64,000 nucleotides of DNA from Thalassia testudinum (Eukaryota; Streptophyta; Magnoliopsida; Alismatales; Hydrocharitaceae): contig JAZHRO010000002.1 of NCBI GenBank assembly GCA_037157565.1, forward strand, positions 32,322,501 through 32,386,500, given 5' to 3'. Of the stretch, positions 25,031 to 35,100 are shown one piece after another. The notes beneath the pieces are model-generated. The model was given only the letters and a program-made list of their open reading frames with translations, searched no databases and had not been told where the DNA came from. Positions within the stretch are counted from its first letter, which is position 1. Every line of letters begins with the position of its first letter. The translations under genes were made by a program, and so were the position numbers.

Positions 25031-25620
25031 TGATGTAAACACATTTACACTACTTAAAATTTCTATTTTTGCATGTTCTTAAGCAAAGGATTGCATTTCA
25101 TGATATAAATATTGCAAAACATGAATCATCTTGCATTTACAGTAGTTTGAATAAAATGGAGGTTAAATATCTCCTTTTATGTGCTTGGACAGGGCAAACA
25201 TTTTATCGGGGCCTCGGATCAAAGATCCAACCGTATGGATGTGATCAGGGCGGTGTTGGAGTTCAACGACTCCAAGATCGCCCTAATCAGGCATCCGTAG
25301 CATCGATAGTGACTGAGGAACCCTAGAAGATCAAGGGCCAAGCTGGTGAAAATCCACACTTCAGATGATAAATCCGACCACACGGATGAATTCGGATCGA
25401 TGATCGCAACCCAACGACGTAAAAATCGAGTCAATCCGAATCCGTGGCACCATCTACAACTTCCAGAAGATGGATGGCCAAGATGGCACCATGTGGTGCC
25501 ATCTCGGTAGCCCAAACGGCTGCATGCATTCTACGAAGGCCCCACACCCGCTCGCTCTCCGCCGTTGGATCTTGATCCAATGGTTGTGATCGACCGCTCC
25601 TAAAAGCGTCCGCTCGACCA

Positions 25621-25690
25621 TCTGCGCCTCGTAGCGCAGCGGTCGAGCGCGCTTACGCGAGAGGCGGGCGCGGGTTCGAGCTGCAGCGAG
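25621..25690 (+). other. tRNA-like segment with Pol III A and B boxes inside the B LTR
   Basis: TAGCGCAGCGG at 25632-25642 matches the Pol III A box (TRGCNNAGYNGG) and GGTTCGAGCTG at 25673-25683 matches most of the B box (GGTTCGANTCC). Their starts are 41 bases apart, close to tRNA spacing. The stretch between reads like a D-arm and anticodon arm. Equivalent segments occur in the other B LTRs (for example minus-strand 60429-60378, with GGTTCGAGCC) and in LTR A3 (B box 43458-43468). It is not a complete functional tRNA: the acceptor stem does not close. Confidence 0.65.
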
Positions 25691-26048
25691 GGGTTGGAAG
25701 GCGCGGGCGATTGGGCGCGAGTGGGCGTTGGATCTTCATCGGACGGCTGCGCTCGCCCGATAGCGTTCACGCGCGATTGAATGCGCTGCGTGGACGTGTT
25801 ATCGCACGCGGGCGGGCACGCAGCGCAGCGGATGAAGGCGCGACTTAAGCCGTCTGATTTCACGATCGGACGGCTGAGAATCGACGAACGTGCGTAGGCG
25901 TTGTGCGCATGAGCAGCTGAGTGGGCGCGCGTGGGTGCGGAAGCTACGCCCACGTTGGGGGCTTTAGCAACGGTTTTATCCGTCACTAAAGACCCCTCAT
26001 TTGTTATTTTGAAGTTGTAATGTCCATTTTGCCCCCACTCCTTGCAAC

Positions 26049-26056
26049 TATAAAAG
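26049..26056 (+). promoter_or_regulatory. TATA box of B1 5' LTR
   Basis: TATAAAAG in the context 'gcaactataaaaggagacc'. The same sequence sits at the same place in the LTRs at 31095, 15183 and 51855, and as TATAAATG at 60007-60014. Transcription would start roughly 25-35 bases downstream; the exact start is inferred. Confidence 0.75.
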
Positions 26057-26821
26057 GAGACCCCCTCCGTATAAAATTCTCATCCCTTCATTCTCCTCTC
26101 TACCTCTCCAAAGCTCAAGAGAAGCTTGTCCCACACCCGGGATGCTTCTCGCGAGATAAAGTCCAAATTTTTGTCCCCCTTTAGAAGTGGATCCCGTGAC
26201 GACAACAGCGTGATGCTCCGTTCCCGTTCTTCTGCTTCGTCCTCCTTTGTCCCACTTCGTCCTCCTTCATCTAAGCGTCATCCCGTCCGGCTCGTCCTCC
26301 AAGCGACCGTCTAGGAAGATTTCTCTCTCCCTATTCTTGTTACTGCTTTCTAGTATAAATTTACTGCTTTCTAGAGTAGTCTACTCGTCCTCCAAGCGAT
26401 CGTCGAGGAGGACATTTCTCCCTCCATTCTTTTAATGCTTTCTAGAGTAAATTTATCTCTTTCTAGTGCAATTGTTTTATACATTCTAGTTGTAATGAAC
26501 AATCTCGTCAATGATAAATTATTTGTTTATTCTACATCTCATTTTGATTTTCATGTGTAATACTCTCTCTCTCTCTCTTACCCTCTCTCTCTCTTTTATT
26601 TATTGTAAATAATTAGATAGTTTTAAATTGAATTACTTCGTGACAAATAAAAAGAAACGCGTAGTTTTTAAATCAAACGTCCGCCTCTCTGTGTTCGACT
26701 CGGAATTTCAATTTCGGTATAAATTTTATTTGTTGAACACGAATTCTTCGCTTTCGAACTACAACGACAGGTTTTCCAAAACCAAACTCGTTAGCGTAGC
26801 GATTCGTAACGTTCAACATTT

Positions 26822-26839
26822 TGGCACCGTTGCCGGGGA
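26822..26839 (+). other. tRNA-Asp primer binding site of B1
   Basis: TGGCACCGTTGCCGGGGA, three bases after the LTR end, matches the complement of the 3' end of plant tRNA-Asp (TGGCGCCGTTGCCGGGGA) at 17 of 18 positions. This is the primer used by Athila-type elements. Confidence 0.92.
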
Positions 26840-26980
26840 GGTGACGATCTTTGATTTCTCTTCGCATTTTGTAACTTACAAATCATTTACCTCACTTTTC
26901 TCCTTTCTTATTGTAATTGCAGGTACTCTTTTGAGACAAGCAAAAGCGGTAGATTGGAGTAAAGTGCTGTGGAAGGTTTT

Positions 26981-28016
26981 GTAAGTTAACCCCCATTCTT
27001 TCCCCCTCCATAGATTTTATTCGCCACATTGAATCCAAATTCCAATTAACCTAGGTGGTTGCATAAATCCTAGGAATAGTTTGGTTGTTTGGATTCTCAC
27101 TCACATTCATTCCACCTTCATTTAGACAAAAAAATAAAAAGATAATTTTGTGAGGTAATTTTCAACAAACACACAACGTACACCCACATTCAAAGGTACT
27201 TAACCGAATTGATTTGTTTCTACTCAATCGGGTTCTGATCTGTGGAACCGGTACACATAAAGCAACACATAAAAGAGTAGAAATCATTCTAGGTTAACCA
27301 TCTTTCTGTGCCTAACTTAGTGGTGCATTTGTGGCCAATTGTTTGAGTTGTTTAGGCCGCACCACTTCAAATAAAATCAACTCATCAAGTAGCTGCCATT
27401 TAGGTTCAACTCTTAGGGATTTACCAGGCACTCCACATTCTTTTTAATCTTTAAAGGAAAACATCTTCACCTGTGCTTGCAAAACCTGGTGTGCCAACGA
27501 AACTTGTTTGAAAACACCTAAAGTTGAATCCTAAAAGCTACCAAGCAAGATTTGAATCTTAAAATTCACCGCATCAAAAATAATCTTGCTTGAAAACCAC
27601 TGGTTATGCACGCACACACGAATCAATCAATCATTAAGGGCACAACCCATTTAAAGGGCCCATCACATTCCAAAGCACATTCAAACCTAGCCCTAAATAA
27701 AACAGAGTAGACGTTGGCCTTAAGGATTGGACTCGCTCTTCAGAACTCAGAATGAGATTATTTTTTATTAGTCTATTTCTACTGTTCAATCCGATGTCTA
27801 GCTAGGGGGGCAGAGTCAAACGATAGAGGTTGGGGGGTACACTAGGAACCGGAGGCGCAAGCTGAAGGAAGAACCTTCTCCCCAGTCCCTCCTAACTGGT
27901 TCGATTGAACAGACAGAAGTAGATCAAATAGTTCCTTTATCTCAAGACAGGTTTTGGGAGTCTGTAGGTCTGTAGGCTAACCCACTTAAGGACAGGTTTG
28001 ATTGTTTGTATTGCAG
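26981..28016 (+). other. Putative leader intron of B1
   Basis: A consensus donor GTAAGT at 26981 follows the primer site by about 140 bases, and a pyrimidine/T-rich acceptor 'ttgattgtttgtattgcag' ends at 28016, only 25 bases before the ATG of ORF-X at 28042. The intervening 1036 bases have no useful frame. The minus-strand copy keeps the same donor and acceptor (59180 and 58196). Splicing is inferred from the sites and their conservation, not shown. Confidence 0.6.
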
Positions 28017-28041
28017 GGCACCTTTCTTCCTCCCATGTCTC

Positions 28042-29714
28042 ATGAATCCTTCCACATATTTCACGCATTCCCGCTCTTTCCCTCCTATTGTGAATTATTC
28101 TCAACATGACGATTATCTCGACTCGTATTGTAATCAACCATCAGTCAGTTGGGATAATTTGAATTGGGGATACAATTTCAGACCCCCGTGTTTAGGGTCT
28201 AACCCTGAACACTTTGATTTTGATTTCTATCCTTCACATAGCTACATCGATTGTAGATCGTCTTCCTTTCATGAACAACCTAATACGATCTACAATCAAG
28301 AAGGATACACCGATCCTTACCCATCCTCTGATTTCACTGCCTTTAGGTCATTACCATCTTTTGAACAATCTGAATGACCTATTTTCAGGAAGGGTATAAC
28401 GAATCTCAATTCGTTAATTCCCCTGCATTGAGCCCAAACCTGCCCAACCCTGAACCAACTCATTTGGTTCAGGTTAACCAGGTTCAAGATAAGGTTCTGG
28501 CTAACTTGAGGAATATCATACAATCTTTAGAAGTTCAGCCAATAACTTGCATTGAGAGATTGGAGCCCCTGATTGAAATGATTGATGATTTGAATAAGTC
28601 TTTGTTGGATTGGCTCCAGGACGTGAAGGATAAGAACCCGGGTGAGTTTCTACTTGGGAAATTAGCGAAATTGAGGATGAGATTCGTGGTTGCTTTGATT
28701 CAATCTTGGGATGATTCCCAAGATGAACCCTCTTTAGGAAAGCCAATGACAGAACCCACTAAGGCACCTATTGGGGGGGACACGTGTTATGAGGCTGACC
28801 AGATTGCATTAAAGCAACCAATTAAGGATGATAGGATTTCTTCACTTGAGATCCCTAAGCCGGGTTACGAGAAAACGTATGTCTCTTGGGAACACAAAGT
28901 GACAACTAATTTTGGGACATACATTGATACATATCCTGATTTCTTTGATGGTGAAGATTCAAGTTGCGAAGTCTCACGCGAGTTTTCTGAACATGATTTC
29001 TGTGAGACGATTGGGCCTGAGGAATCTGATAGATCATTTAATAGCCCAATAACTGAGGAAACTGATCTTATTAGGGCACACATTACGGATCCAGAATCGC
29101 ATTTTCTGGAGGAATCGATTCAATGCCCTGATTATTAGTTACACCCTGTTGAGCTTATTGATGATTCTAATTCTGAGATAATTAGACCCAAGTCAATTTT
29201 GATTCTGCCACATCATTTAGACTTAGAGATTTCAGACGGGGTGATGAATATACAAGAGGTCCTGGAATTTGATATGCTGAATGAGGAGGATAGGAGCTGG
29301 GAAGTTATGATTTGGGAAGTTAATTTTGGAGGAAATGGAAGATTGAGTCGAAGGGTTCCTTTTAAGCTGAAACCATCAAATCAGAACCCTTACAACATTT
29401 GTTTCGAGGATGTCAAACTCAAGCACACATTCAACGATTATCCTTTTGAGCTTCAATTCTCTGTAACCCAACTTTTTGGTCTTGGGTTGCATCCTCATAA
29501 ATCGCAGGCCCGACCCCGCTTGCATTCTGATTTTAGGTTTTGGGTAATTTTTATCCAGAACCTAAGATATTCTCGATTATGGGGGATGGGTCTGCACCAC
29601 AATCTAGTCCACATCTGTGGACCTCTATTGATAGGTCGGAGGATTCTTCTGTTTATTCTAATTCTGACCTGGACTTGTGAATTTTTCATTTCTTTCCTTG
29701 TATTGTGTGCCTAG
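28042..29714 (+). pseudogene. ORF-X of B1, frameshifted copy
   Basis: Colinear with the open 551-codon ORF at 58170-56515. It starts at ATG 28042 (MNPSTYFTHSR). A one-base loss near 28372 shifts the frame at about codon 110. The following frame, 28374-29138, carries the helical middle part and the acidic region and ends at a TAG where the other copy has CAG. The last part, 29199-29714, keeps the conserved C-terminal region and a hydrophobic tail (LLFILILTWTCEFFISFLVL). I recognise no domain. The protein is not gag, protease, reverse transcriptase, RNase H or integrase by motif. The tail looks like a membrane anchor. Confidence 0.85.
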
Positions 29715-29836
29715 CTGAAGGCACTAAACTCAGCACATATACAATTCTTTTTCGTTTTCATCTCGGAGCGGACCTGACATTCACGCAATTCAGGTGCTTT
29801 CTACACTTTTCCACTCTGTTTTATGTCTTTTTAATA

Positions 29837-29876
29837 CAATGAGGACGTTGCATTAGATAGGCATGGGGGGGTGGAT
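29837..29876 (+). other. Internal polypurine tract box of B1
   Basis: CAATGAGGACGTTGCATTAG followed by ATAGGCATGGGGGGGTGGAT. The core AGGCATGGGGG is the same as in the terminal polypurine tract 1.2 kb downstream. The whole box recurs in the same place in every A, B and C internal region in this window. Confidence 0.85.
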
Positions 29877-31074
29877 ATTTATCTCTGAATTCATTCGTCA
29901 ACTCCGTAGATATGTTTTATTTTCTTTTATTAAAAAAAAAATCAGAATTAGGAAAGAAAATTTGGGTTTAAGAAAATTTTCAATCTTAGGAAATACTACA
30001 TTAAGATCTGAACACAAAGACCCTTCAGGTCTTTGGACTTAATCAGCCTGTGTATCCACCAAAATGTGGATTTGTTTTTCGAGTTCTCGCCAACCTAAAT
30101 TTTATTTTAATTGAAGTAAATAAATTTTGGGTGATAAGTACACGACTTATCAACCCACCCTCTGATTTGAGGGAATTTCGAGTCTTAAGCATCCACACAC
30201 TTTCTTTGCACTGACTCGTTGTTCGACAATTCTAATGGAAATTGGGTAGCTAATGAACCTTCTAGGGTGATATGGTTGGCATGTTATCGTGGGTAACAGC
30301 CCATAGGTAGGTTGTCTAGAGCCCAGTCACTAGACCTTTCTCTTTTTCTTACCCTTAGGTAAATCTTAAACCAGGGAAGCCACCTACTTAAAAAAAAATA
30401 GAGAGAAAAAAAAAATCAAAAAGAAAAGGAGAAAAGAACAAAAAGAAATAAGCCACACCTCGCCGCACGAGTATGGCTGGCAAGTTGTCGGTAGTAACAG
30501 CTCATCGACCGGTTGTCCAGAACCCAGCTCAGAAAATGCACTAAAAAATCCCAAAATACTTAGGAAGAAGCAGAGAAGTAGAATAAATCGGGGAGATATA
30601 CACTGGATTCACCCTTGTGTTGACCCCGTAAAAAATAAAAGTAGGGAGAAAGCTACCGGTTGTAAAGATACACCTTTAGGCAGAATTCTTTTTGAGGTCA
30701 CCTAGAGGCGTAGAAATCCGAAATCCACTTTAATTACCGGTCAACGAGTCTATCACAATCACAATAAGATGCTTAAAACTTAGGGTTCTCATCAAATCTT
30801 GGGTGAGTTGAATGGTAGTAGAAAGCCACTCTTAAACCCTAAAATTTGAAAATCCAAAAAAATTAGAAAAGAGTAAAAAGAGAAAAAGAAAATTTTCTTT
30901 TAATAAGGCGAGGGCTTGAGGCAGTCTGCATTTTGGCTGATACCCAGGTGCTGTTGTGTCTTTGAAAGTTCAGTTCCTAACTAGACAATTTCTTAATGAT
31001 TGAAAATAATTCCGGTCCAAATAATCCAACCTAATTCTTTCATAAATAGCATATAGTTTTTGCTAGGGACTAGC
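29877..31074 (+). other. Structured 3' noncoding region of B1
   Basis: No gene. In order: a hairpin AAAGACC-CTTCA-GGTCTTT at about 30018-30036; the 'acgacttatcaacccaccctctgatttgaggg' block near 30140-30175 with a CCCTC/GAGGG hairpin; hairpin module 1 with core GTTATCGTGGGTAAC at 30283-30297; an A-rich spacer (30380-30450); hairpin module 2 with core GTTGTCGGTAGTAAC at 30484-30498; and a conserved block ending in 'tttgctagggactag' just before the polypurine tract. All parts are shared with the pol-bearing B element. Confidence 0.8.
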
Positions 31075-31094
31075 AAAAGATAGGCATGGGGGTA
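31075..31094 (+). other. Terminal polypurine tract of B1
   Basis: AAAAGATAGGCATGGGGGTA, directly abutting the TGATGTAAAC start of the 3' LTR. It would prime plus-strand DNA synthesis. Confidence 0.92.
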
Positions 31095-32118
31095 TGATGT
31101 AAACACATTTACACTACTTAAAATGTCTATTTTTGCATGTTCTTAAGCATAGGATTGCATTTCATGATATAAATATTGCATAACATGCATCATCTTGCAT
31201 TTAGAGTAGTTTGAATAAAATGGAGGTTAATTGTCTCATTTTATGTGCTTGGACAGGGCAAACATTTTATCGGGGCCTCGAATCAAAGATCCAACCGTAT
31301 GGATGTGATCAGGGTGGCGATTAGAGTTCAACGACTCCAAGATCGCTCTAATCAGGAATCCATAGCATCAGATAGTGACCGGGGAACCCTAGAAGATCAA
31401 GGGCCAGGATGGTGAAAATCCGCACTTCAGATGACAAATCCGACCGCACGGATGAATTCGGATTGACGATCGCAGCCCAACAACGCAAAAATCGAGTCAA
31501 TCCGACACCCGTGGCACCATCAACAACTTCCAGAAGATGGACGGCCAAGATGGTACCACGTAGCGCCATCTCGGCCGCCCAAACGGCCGCACACATTCTA
31601 TGAAGGCCCCGCACCCGCTTGCTCTCCGCCATTGGATCTTGATCCAACGGCTGTGATCGGCCGTGCCTAAAAGCGTCCGCTCGACCATCTGTGCCTCGTA
31701 GTGAAGCGGTCGAGCGCGCTTACGCGAGTGGCGGGCGCGGGTTTGAGCCGCAACGAGGGGTTGGAAGGCGCGGGCGATTGGGCGCGGGTGGGCGTTGGAT
31801 CTTGATCGGATGGCCGCGCGCGCCCGATAGCATTCACGCGCGATTGATCACGCGGCGTGGACGCGCGATCGCACGCGGCCGGGCACGCAGCGCAGCGGAT
31901 GAAGGCACGACTTAAGCCATCCGATCTCGCGATCGGATGGCTGAGAATTGACGAACGTGCGTAGGCATTGCACACGTGAGCAGCTGAGTGGGCGCGCGTG
32001 GGCGCGGAAGCTACGCCCACGTTGGGGGCTTTAGCGACGGTTTTATCCGTCGCTAAAGACCCCTCATTTATTAGTTTGAAGTTGTAATGTCCATTTTGCC
32101 CCCACTCCTTGCAACTAT
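31095..32118 (+). repeat. B1 3' LTR, truncated after the TATA box
   Basis: Colinear with the first 1.02 kb of the 5' LTR and then breaks off at 'ctataaaagg' (about 32118), switching to the C-family LTR. It contains the second palindrome as AGCCATCCGATC/GATCGGATGGCT (31915-31942) and a perfect 12-bp hairpin CTTTAGCGACGG-TTTTAT-CCGTCGCTAAAG (32029-32058). The frame at 31667-32167 crosses the junction and is an artefact. Confidence 0.92.
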
Positions 32119-35100
32119 AAAAGGTGACCTCACCCCAGTTTGTTTCGAGGCGATAAGCTTGAAACACTTTTGCAATTTATGTGCGGGCGCCTACCTGCAA
32201 ACTTCCGAGGTGGGACTAAAGTCCCACCCTCATTTGCCTGTGTGCCTGCAGCTGATTATGCGAGTGAATGCAGCTGCAACTGAGGCCCCTGACGCTAAGT
32301 GAAGGCCTGGCTGACTTCGCGAGGGGATTTTGCACCTTCTGGACCTGGAGGCCTGGGTTGCTGGGACCTGCATGAAGCTTCAAGCAAGCTCCAAGCTACT
32401 GCGCGAATTGTAGACGATGTCACGACCCTGAAATCACAGATATGGCCTTGCAACCCTATTAGATCCTTCAGCAAGCTTCGCTTGTGCACGGTGAAGGTGA
32501 CTCGAGGGTCAGCGTGGCGTGAAGACGCCTATGTGGGTGAGCCTAGGGCTCACTGTGGCCATGGAGTTCGGTGTGTTCGGTGGGTGAGTATGGAAATGTT
32601 GGTGGTCAATGGAGGGGTGGATAATGATTAGTGGGTGAAGGCGGAAGTTTTGAGGCAGGTGGCAAGGTGTGCGGAGGAGTGGATTGATGGTTTCACCTCG
32701 CCGGAGGTTGGCCGGAGATGGGGAAGAAGGTGGTGGATAGTGGCTGTCGAGGGGTAATTTGTGAAATAGATTAAGGGGAATTGAAGAGGGGATAGAGAGG
32801 AGTAAGTCTAACCTAATTAAGTGGGCGAAGGGGGAGAGATGGCGACTGACAGTACCTGCTGTTGTTGGAGAAGACGATGTCCAGTGGAGGGAGACGGCAG
32901 TGACAACGGAGCTAAAGATGCTCGTGCGGGTGCTGCGCAAAGCGGAGGAAGATGGTGAGGACAGCTATGCCATTGGTATTATGGTAGAGCGACGAGAAAG
33001 AGGATGGAGGCTCACCAGAGCTCGTTGGACTACTTGACCGGAGGAGAAGAGGATGAAATTGGGGTGGATCTTTGGCCAAGTCGAGCTTGAAGGAAGCGGC
33101 AAGGGCTGTCGTTCCTTAAATAGGTGCTGGTTGGGAGGGAATCGCGAGGAGACGGCGTAGGCTCCTCGCCGGAGGCATGGCCGAAGAAAGACCCATACCT
33201 GTAGAGCATTCTCACGAGAGGTATGGTGATCAGTAGGGCATGGGAACCGGTCCATGCAGAAGAGGACAACGTAAGGAACCCTCCTTTCAAGTCTGGGGCC
33301 AACTCCCCAGGTCTGTGCAGCGCCATTGACGAGCCAACTTTTCGAGTTGTGTTATAGTATTTAAGTGGTGGAAAAATTGACTAATAAAAAAAAATGAAAA
33401 TAACCACTCGCAGAAGAGCGGGTCGTGTCCACAGGGAGGCAATTATGCAATCAATACTTAATTATTTATTGTTATTTCGGATAGTGCTAAATCCCTATTC
33501 AAATCTAACTTAAAATGTGAAGGAAAGTAGATTTACAATAACTTAAAAAGATAAGGGTATATGTGCAGTTTTCCTCACAGAAATCGTCAATAAATTTATG
33601 ATGAATTTATGCAATTTTCATGTGATGTGTACTAAAGGCAATTAGTACTTAAGTTAAGCCCAAAAATCAATCTTTAAACTATTTAATATCAATACCATGC
33701 AATTATAAGGAACTATGAGTGCTCAAAAGCAATTCTGCCATAATATAATAATAATAAATAAAATCAAATTAGGTGGCAATGGCATTGAATGTAAATTTTA
33801 ATTGGTGGAAAAACAGGGCTTTTTTCCTCTCTCCTTGCGAGAGAGAGAGAGCACCGCGGGGCTGTTGCGAGGCTCAGGAGGACGGCGAGGTCGAGGGCTC
33901 TCCGGTGGTGGCAGCGGCGGCGACGGAGGTGGCCGGAGGTGGCCAGCGGAGGTGGCCGGAGCACCGGCCTATTGAACAAGAAGGTGGAGGTGCTACTGCA
34001 ATTCCGTGAAGCTGCTGCTTGGTGCGGTGCGCGGGAGGCGGTTTGCAGATGCGGCGCGCGGAGGTGTGCTACAGGCGGTTGCAGAGGTGAAGGCACACAG
34101 CACCTTGAGGCACGGCTGGAGAGAGATGCTATGATGGGGAGGCGCACCTGTGGGCATGCGGTGGGAAGTTCCAGGGCACGGGCATCTGCTTGAGAGGTTG
34201 GAGCGCGTGCGGTTAGGCATACAGGCACCTGCTGTCTATAGATGTGCTTGTAGGAAGGAGGATGCGGTAGTGGTGAAGGTGCGTAGCTGCAAGCTGAGGT
34301 GCGGGTGCTGCGGAGAGGTTGAAGGCGCTGGCTGGGATGCCTGCAGGTTGGAGGGGGGCGTAAGGCAGAGCGGTGGTGAAGGAGCGGGTGCCGGCTGAAG
34401 GTGAAAGCACCTAAGATGGCAACGAGTGCCTGCGGGCGCTGGAGAAGGCACGAGCGGATGCCTACAGGCATGATGCTGTAGCCGTTCCGCACGTTGCTGC
34501 ATGGAGAAGGTGGGCACGGATGCCTACAGGTTGGAGGGGGGCGCGCTGGAAGATGGCGTGCTGAGGCACCCAGCGCCCTTAGGTGCTGCTGGAGGTTGCA
34601 GCATGGGAGAGGCGTAATGGAGAGGGCGCACGGTGGACGGTTTGGTGATGCTGAGCACACAGTGCATGCGGTGGAGAAGGAGTGGGCTCCGTGCTAGAGA
34701 GCGCTAGGCAGTGAAGACTTGGTGATGAAGGAGCGGGCATAGGTGGGCGGTGTGCTTGGATTGGAGAAGCGGCTGGAGATATGCGCGCGGAGATGTAGAT
34801 CCTGGTCCACAGTGCACGTTGGGTAGTTCCTCGCTCGGGGGAAGATGGATTTCCAGTGCACGTCGCCTCTTCTCTTTAACTCCTCTCTCTCCCCGCGTGC
34901 GCCAATCAAGGGCTTTTCAAAACCCTTTTCTAATTTTGGCAGGAGGCTGTTGGGGAGACGTCGGCGGCTATTGAGGGTGGCCAATAGAAAGGGAAAAGAG
35001 CAGCCACCGGTTAAAAGGGTAATTTACCCTTTCCTCCTTATTCTTTTGCCACTTATTTTTCCTGCACATAAAAAGAACATATTAAGTTATAGAATAAATG

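Larger units (their letters stand above)
25031..26818 (+). repeat. B1 5' LTR
   Basis: 1788 bp, TGATGTAAAC to GTTCAACA. Upstream-to-downstream landmarks: palindrome around TTGGATCTTGATCCAA (about 25563-25582), tRNA-like segment with A box 25632-25642 and B box 25673-25682, second palindrome 25848-25875, CTTTAG hairpin just upstream of the promoter, TATA box TATAAAAG at 26049-26056, and a CT microsatellite near 26560-26600. A roughly 100-bp duplication of 'ctcgtcctccaagcgaccgtc' (26290 and 26388) makes this LTR longer than its relatives. Confidence 0.93.
25031..32118 (+). mobile_element. B-family ORF-X element B1 (partner-type, no gag-pol)
   Basis: Order on the plus strand: 5' LTR 25031-26818, primer site 26822-26839, leader with putative intron 26981-28016, ORF-X remnant 28042-29714, internal polypurine tract 29837-29876, 3' noncoding region, polypurine tract 31075-31094, and 3' LTR 31095-32118, which is cut off. 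The internal region is 4.28 kb and has no gag, protease, reverse transcriptase or integrase. It inserted into the gag region of element C. A later deletion removed the end of its 3' LTR together with C's leader and the end of C's 5' LTR, so no target duplication can be checked. Confidence 0.92.

Noticed and set aside
25632..25683. A functional tRNA gene
   Set aside because: A and B boxes and spacing fit, but the acceptor stem does not close and there is no T-run terminator at the right place, so I list it only as tRNA-like.
28006..28041. Upstream start for ORF-X at an in-frame TTG
   Set aside because: It would read across the likely splice acceptor; the first ATG after the acceptor is conserved in both copies.
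33764..34660. 298-codon minus-strand frame
   Set aside because: Inside solo LTR E1; Cys/Pro/Arg-rich, no domain, and not frame-consistent with E2.
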